Below are positions 16,249 through 18,351 of a stretch of DNA of 18,351 nt, one piece after another. Position 1 is the first letter of the stretch. Each line of letters opens with the position of its first letter. The notes beneath the pieces are model-generated. The model was not told the origin of the DNA and made no database searches. It saw only the letters and a program-made list of their open reading frames with translations. The position numbers were made by a program, and so were the translations under genes. Origin of the DNA: Isotricha intestinalis (Eukaryota; Ciliophora; Litostomatea; Vestibuliferida; Isotrichidae); NCBI GenBank assembly GCA_023807065.1, contig JAJJLU010004114.1, positions 1-18,351 on the forward strand, given 5' to 3'.

Positions 16249-17320
16249 AATTATTTAATATATTTAAAAACCATAATCTTAAAATATTATAATGGTAATT
16301 TATTTATAGTATTATTATTTTCAGGAATTATATGTTTAAAATATACTTATATTAGAGATAATATAAAAGCTCCATTTACAAATATTCCTCTTTACACAAG
16401 AAAAACAAATAATAAACCTTAATGTATAAAAATCAATTCTTGATTCAATATTTTTTTTTATTAATAGTATCAGAAAATAATAAATTAAAATCAGTAAATT
16501 TTACAATGAGTGAAACATCAGAAAAAACAAATTTATTATATTATGAATATTTATTAGACCTGATTATTATTTTTATAGAAATATTTACTTAGATTTTTTT
16601 ATTTTAATGATGGTTTTTAAATATATTAAAAGTAAGAAAAAGAATAAATTTATTATTTCAAATTTAATGGAAATTAAACATGATGGAATAATTTGAATAG
16701 GAAGAAAATATTCTAATAATTATATTAAGAAGAAAAATACAGAAAATAAAGAAAGTGAAATTGATTCTGATGAAACTTATAGTTTTATAAATAATAAATG
16801 ATAATATAATCAATGATAAAGTTATTTCTTTTAATCCAATTAGTTCAAACCAATTAATAATTTTAATTGGAGAAAGAGAAAATTTAAATAAATTCTGTTG
16901 TATTCTATTAATAATAAATTTTATGAAAATTTATGGAATTGTAAATTAAAATTATATTCAAATAATTAATAATCGAAGATTATTTAAAATTAATAATGAT
17001 AAATATGCAGTTTTTGATACAAATTCAAAAAATGTAATTTTATATTATGAAATTGGAATTGAAATATTTAATTATATTATAAATCTAAATTCAATTGTTT
17101 TATTATTAAAGTGGAAATTAATATGAATTATGAATATTTAGAATGTAAATGATAAAATAAATTTAGAAATTTTCCAGATTTATTATTTAATTTTAATGAT
17201 TTAGAATTAAAAATGAGAAAAAATGATTTTATAAGAGATTCAATTATAAAAGTATTTTATAAAATAAATATTATTGCAATTAAAAATATTGATTATATTA
17301 ATATTGGATTACAATTTTAA
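16249..17320 (+). pseudogene. Decayed protein-coding gene, family not recognised
   Basis: Protein-like blocks on the plus strand occur in shifting frames. The first is a hydrophobic lead (NLFIVLLFSGIICLKY) followed by IRDNIKAPFTNIPLYTRKT. Later blocks are VSENNKLKSVNFTMSETSEK, IKHDGII, VISFNPISSNQLIILIGERE, INNDKYAVFDTNSKNVILYY, and FPDLLFNFNDLELKMRKNDF ending at TAA 17318-17320. Stops within the followed frames include TAA at 16420-16422, TGA at 16441-16443, TGA at 16694-16696, TAA at 16947-16949, and TGA-TAA at 17150-17155. At least four frame changes are needed. The lead suggests one N-terminal membrane helix. The start is unclear: an ATG at 16292-16294 is in a different frame from the hydrophobic lead. 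I do not recognise the family. Confidence 0.5.
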
Positions 17321-17444
17321 ATATTATGTTTTTTGATTATAAAGATTATTCAATTTGATTTTGTGAATTAATTAACTTATATGAGAGAAAAAAAGATGGT
17401 GAAAAAAATCAATAATTATTTCTTATTTTTTATCTTTACTATCA
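17321..17444. other. Spacer between two converging remnants
   Basis: AT-rich sequence between the end of the plus-strand remnant and the end of the minus-strand remnant. I see no supported gene or structure. Confidence 0.4.
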
Positions 17445-18351
17445 TTACAATATTATTATTATCTTTATTATCATTATTAATATTTTTATTATTATCAATT
17501 TACCTCCAAGAATTGATCTATTAAAAGATAAAGAACTAACTTGTAATCCTCTTTTTCCTCTAAATCTTCCATTTTGTTTAAAAGAATTTTTACTACTTTT
17601 ATTTATACTATTATTATCTTCAGCATTTTCATCAATTTCATAATAAATTCTATTATTATTATAATTATTATTATTTCTTCTTTAGTTTCTTCTTCATCAA
17701 TATTTTCAGAATTAACAGATAATTTTCCAACTTTTCTCATTAATCTAGTTTTAATATCTTTATTATTATTATTAAATATTTTATTTTTAATAAAAGATGT
17801 TGACTATTACTAGGTAAGAAAAGTTTATTATTAAAATTGCTTCAGTAATATTTATTAATATTTTTTGGTCATCTCTTGGTAATAATTTTAAGCATTCAGT
17901 TAAATATAATTCATCACTTTTATAAAAGGTTTTAAAACAAATCTATTAAAAAATCTTTAAAAATAAAATTAGAATCAATATCTTTTAAATAAATTAAATT
18001 ATCTTCTGTTGTATCATAATCATCATCTTCAATGTCATTGTAATCAAAACCTAACATTTCTATCAAATAAATTTCTGTGCCTTGTTCAATATTATTTAAA
18101 TCACCACTTTTACCTTGATTATTTATGAAAGATAATTTAGAAGAAAAATCTCTAAATCATCATAATTTGTATTTTCTTTTTTTATTTTCTCTTGCATTAT
18201 TTCATTATTTAAACAATGAATTAAAACTGATAATATTTTACAAGAAGCATTCTACACTTGTGTTGAATGAGATGGATTATATTCTATAACCATTAAACTT
18301 TCTACTATATTATTTTTCATTGAATATAAATTGCTTAAAGCTTTAGTTGAT
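17445..18351 (-). pseudogene. Decayed gene with armadillo-repeat-like stretch, cut by the window edge
   Basis: The minus strand read from 18351 downwards gives KALSNLYSMKNNIVESLMVI, then EYNPSHSTQV, a TAG at 18252-18254, and NASCKILSVLIHCLNNE. This resembles an armadillo (ARM) repeat, and the TAG sits where ARM repeats commonly have polar residues such as Gln/Glu (VQENA). Further blocks in shifted frames are DLNNIEQGTEIYLIEMLGFD, YKSDELYLTECLKLLPRDDQ, RLMRKVGKLSVNSENIDEEE and NGRFRGKRGLQVSSLSFNRS, then an Asn/Asp-rich tail ending near 17445. Frame changes are needed near 18145, 17930, 17850, 17806 and 17690, several in A/T repeats. The 5' part lies outside the window. An open plus-strand frame over 17574-17813 is only its antisense. 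The ARM call is moderate; the decayed state is fairly clear unless indels are assembly errors. Confidence 0.5.

Noticed and set aside
16295..16324. Possible 30-bp intron with GT and TTTTCAG ends after ATG 16292
   Set aside because: Removing it leads to a stop after a few codons, and no other gene in the window shows an intron of this kind.
17574..17813. Plus-strand open frame of 79 codons rich in Ile/Ser
   Set aside because: It is antisense to clearer protein-like blocks (NSENIDEEE, NGRFRGKRGLQV) on the minus strand.
1..18351. tRNA, rRNA, CRISPR array or transposase
   Set aside because: I found no cloverleaf-like, rRNA-like, spaced-repeat or transposase-like sequence by eye on either strand.

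Overview
The window is extremely AT-rich nuclear DNA from a protist, by eye far below one quarter G+C. Several genes point to a eukaryote: an MLH1 ending in the eukaryotic FERC tail, two Hsp110-type chaperones, a GTPBP1/2-type GTPase and an OTU protease. Two adjacent membrane proteins have the layout of a large family I associate with ciliates: a lead such as DFLSPKLTLYF, an N-terminal membrane helix, a Cys-containing ectodomain, then an 'SDFGG' membrane helix. I therefore infer a ciliate. The intact genes write Gln as CAA and Trp as TGG, end in TAA or TGA, and show no introns across frames of up to 1002 codons. That fits a ciliate using the standard code, for example a litostome or rumen type. 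The lineage is inference.

Left part (1-12861) is compact and intact. It holds the 3' part of one Hsp110-like gene cut by the window edge, then a second, complete Hsp110-like gene in tandem with a long repeat-rich N-terminal extension. Next come a GTPBP1/2-like GTPase with degenerate switch motifs, two members of the two-helix membrane family facing away from each other across 141 bp, a small OTU-type cysteine protease, and MLH1. Spacers run from about 55 to 220 bp.

Right part (12862-18351) is different. After a spacer with a G-rich patch and an 18-bp palindrome there is a minus-strand gene remnant (13067-14057). Next is a putative zinc metalloprotease whose 700-codon frame is split by one in-frame TAA (14966-14968). 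A plus-strand remnant (16249-17320) and a minus-strand remnant running off the window edge (17445-18351, with an armadillo-repeat-like stretch) follow. The remnants still translate into protein-like blocks but carry many stops and frameshifts. Several stops sit where Gln or Trp would fit, as expected from C-to-T/G-to-A decay of disused genes. A non-standard code is a less likely alternative.

The functional links are loose: proteostasis (Hsp110, OTU), translation or RNA quality control (GTPBP-like), mismatch repair (MLH1) and membrane proteins. Nothing suggests an operon-like system. The most unusual material is the unclassified HEIAH protease with its single internal stop and the decaying gene cluster around it.
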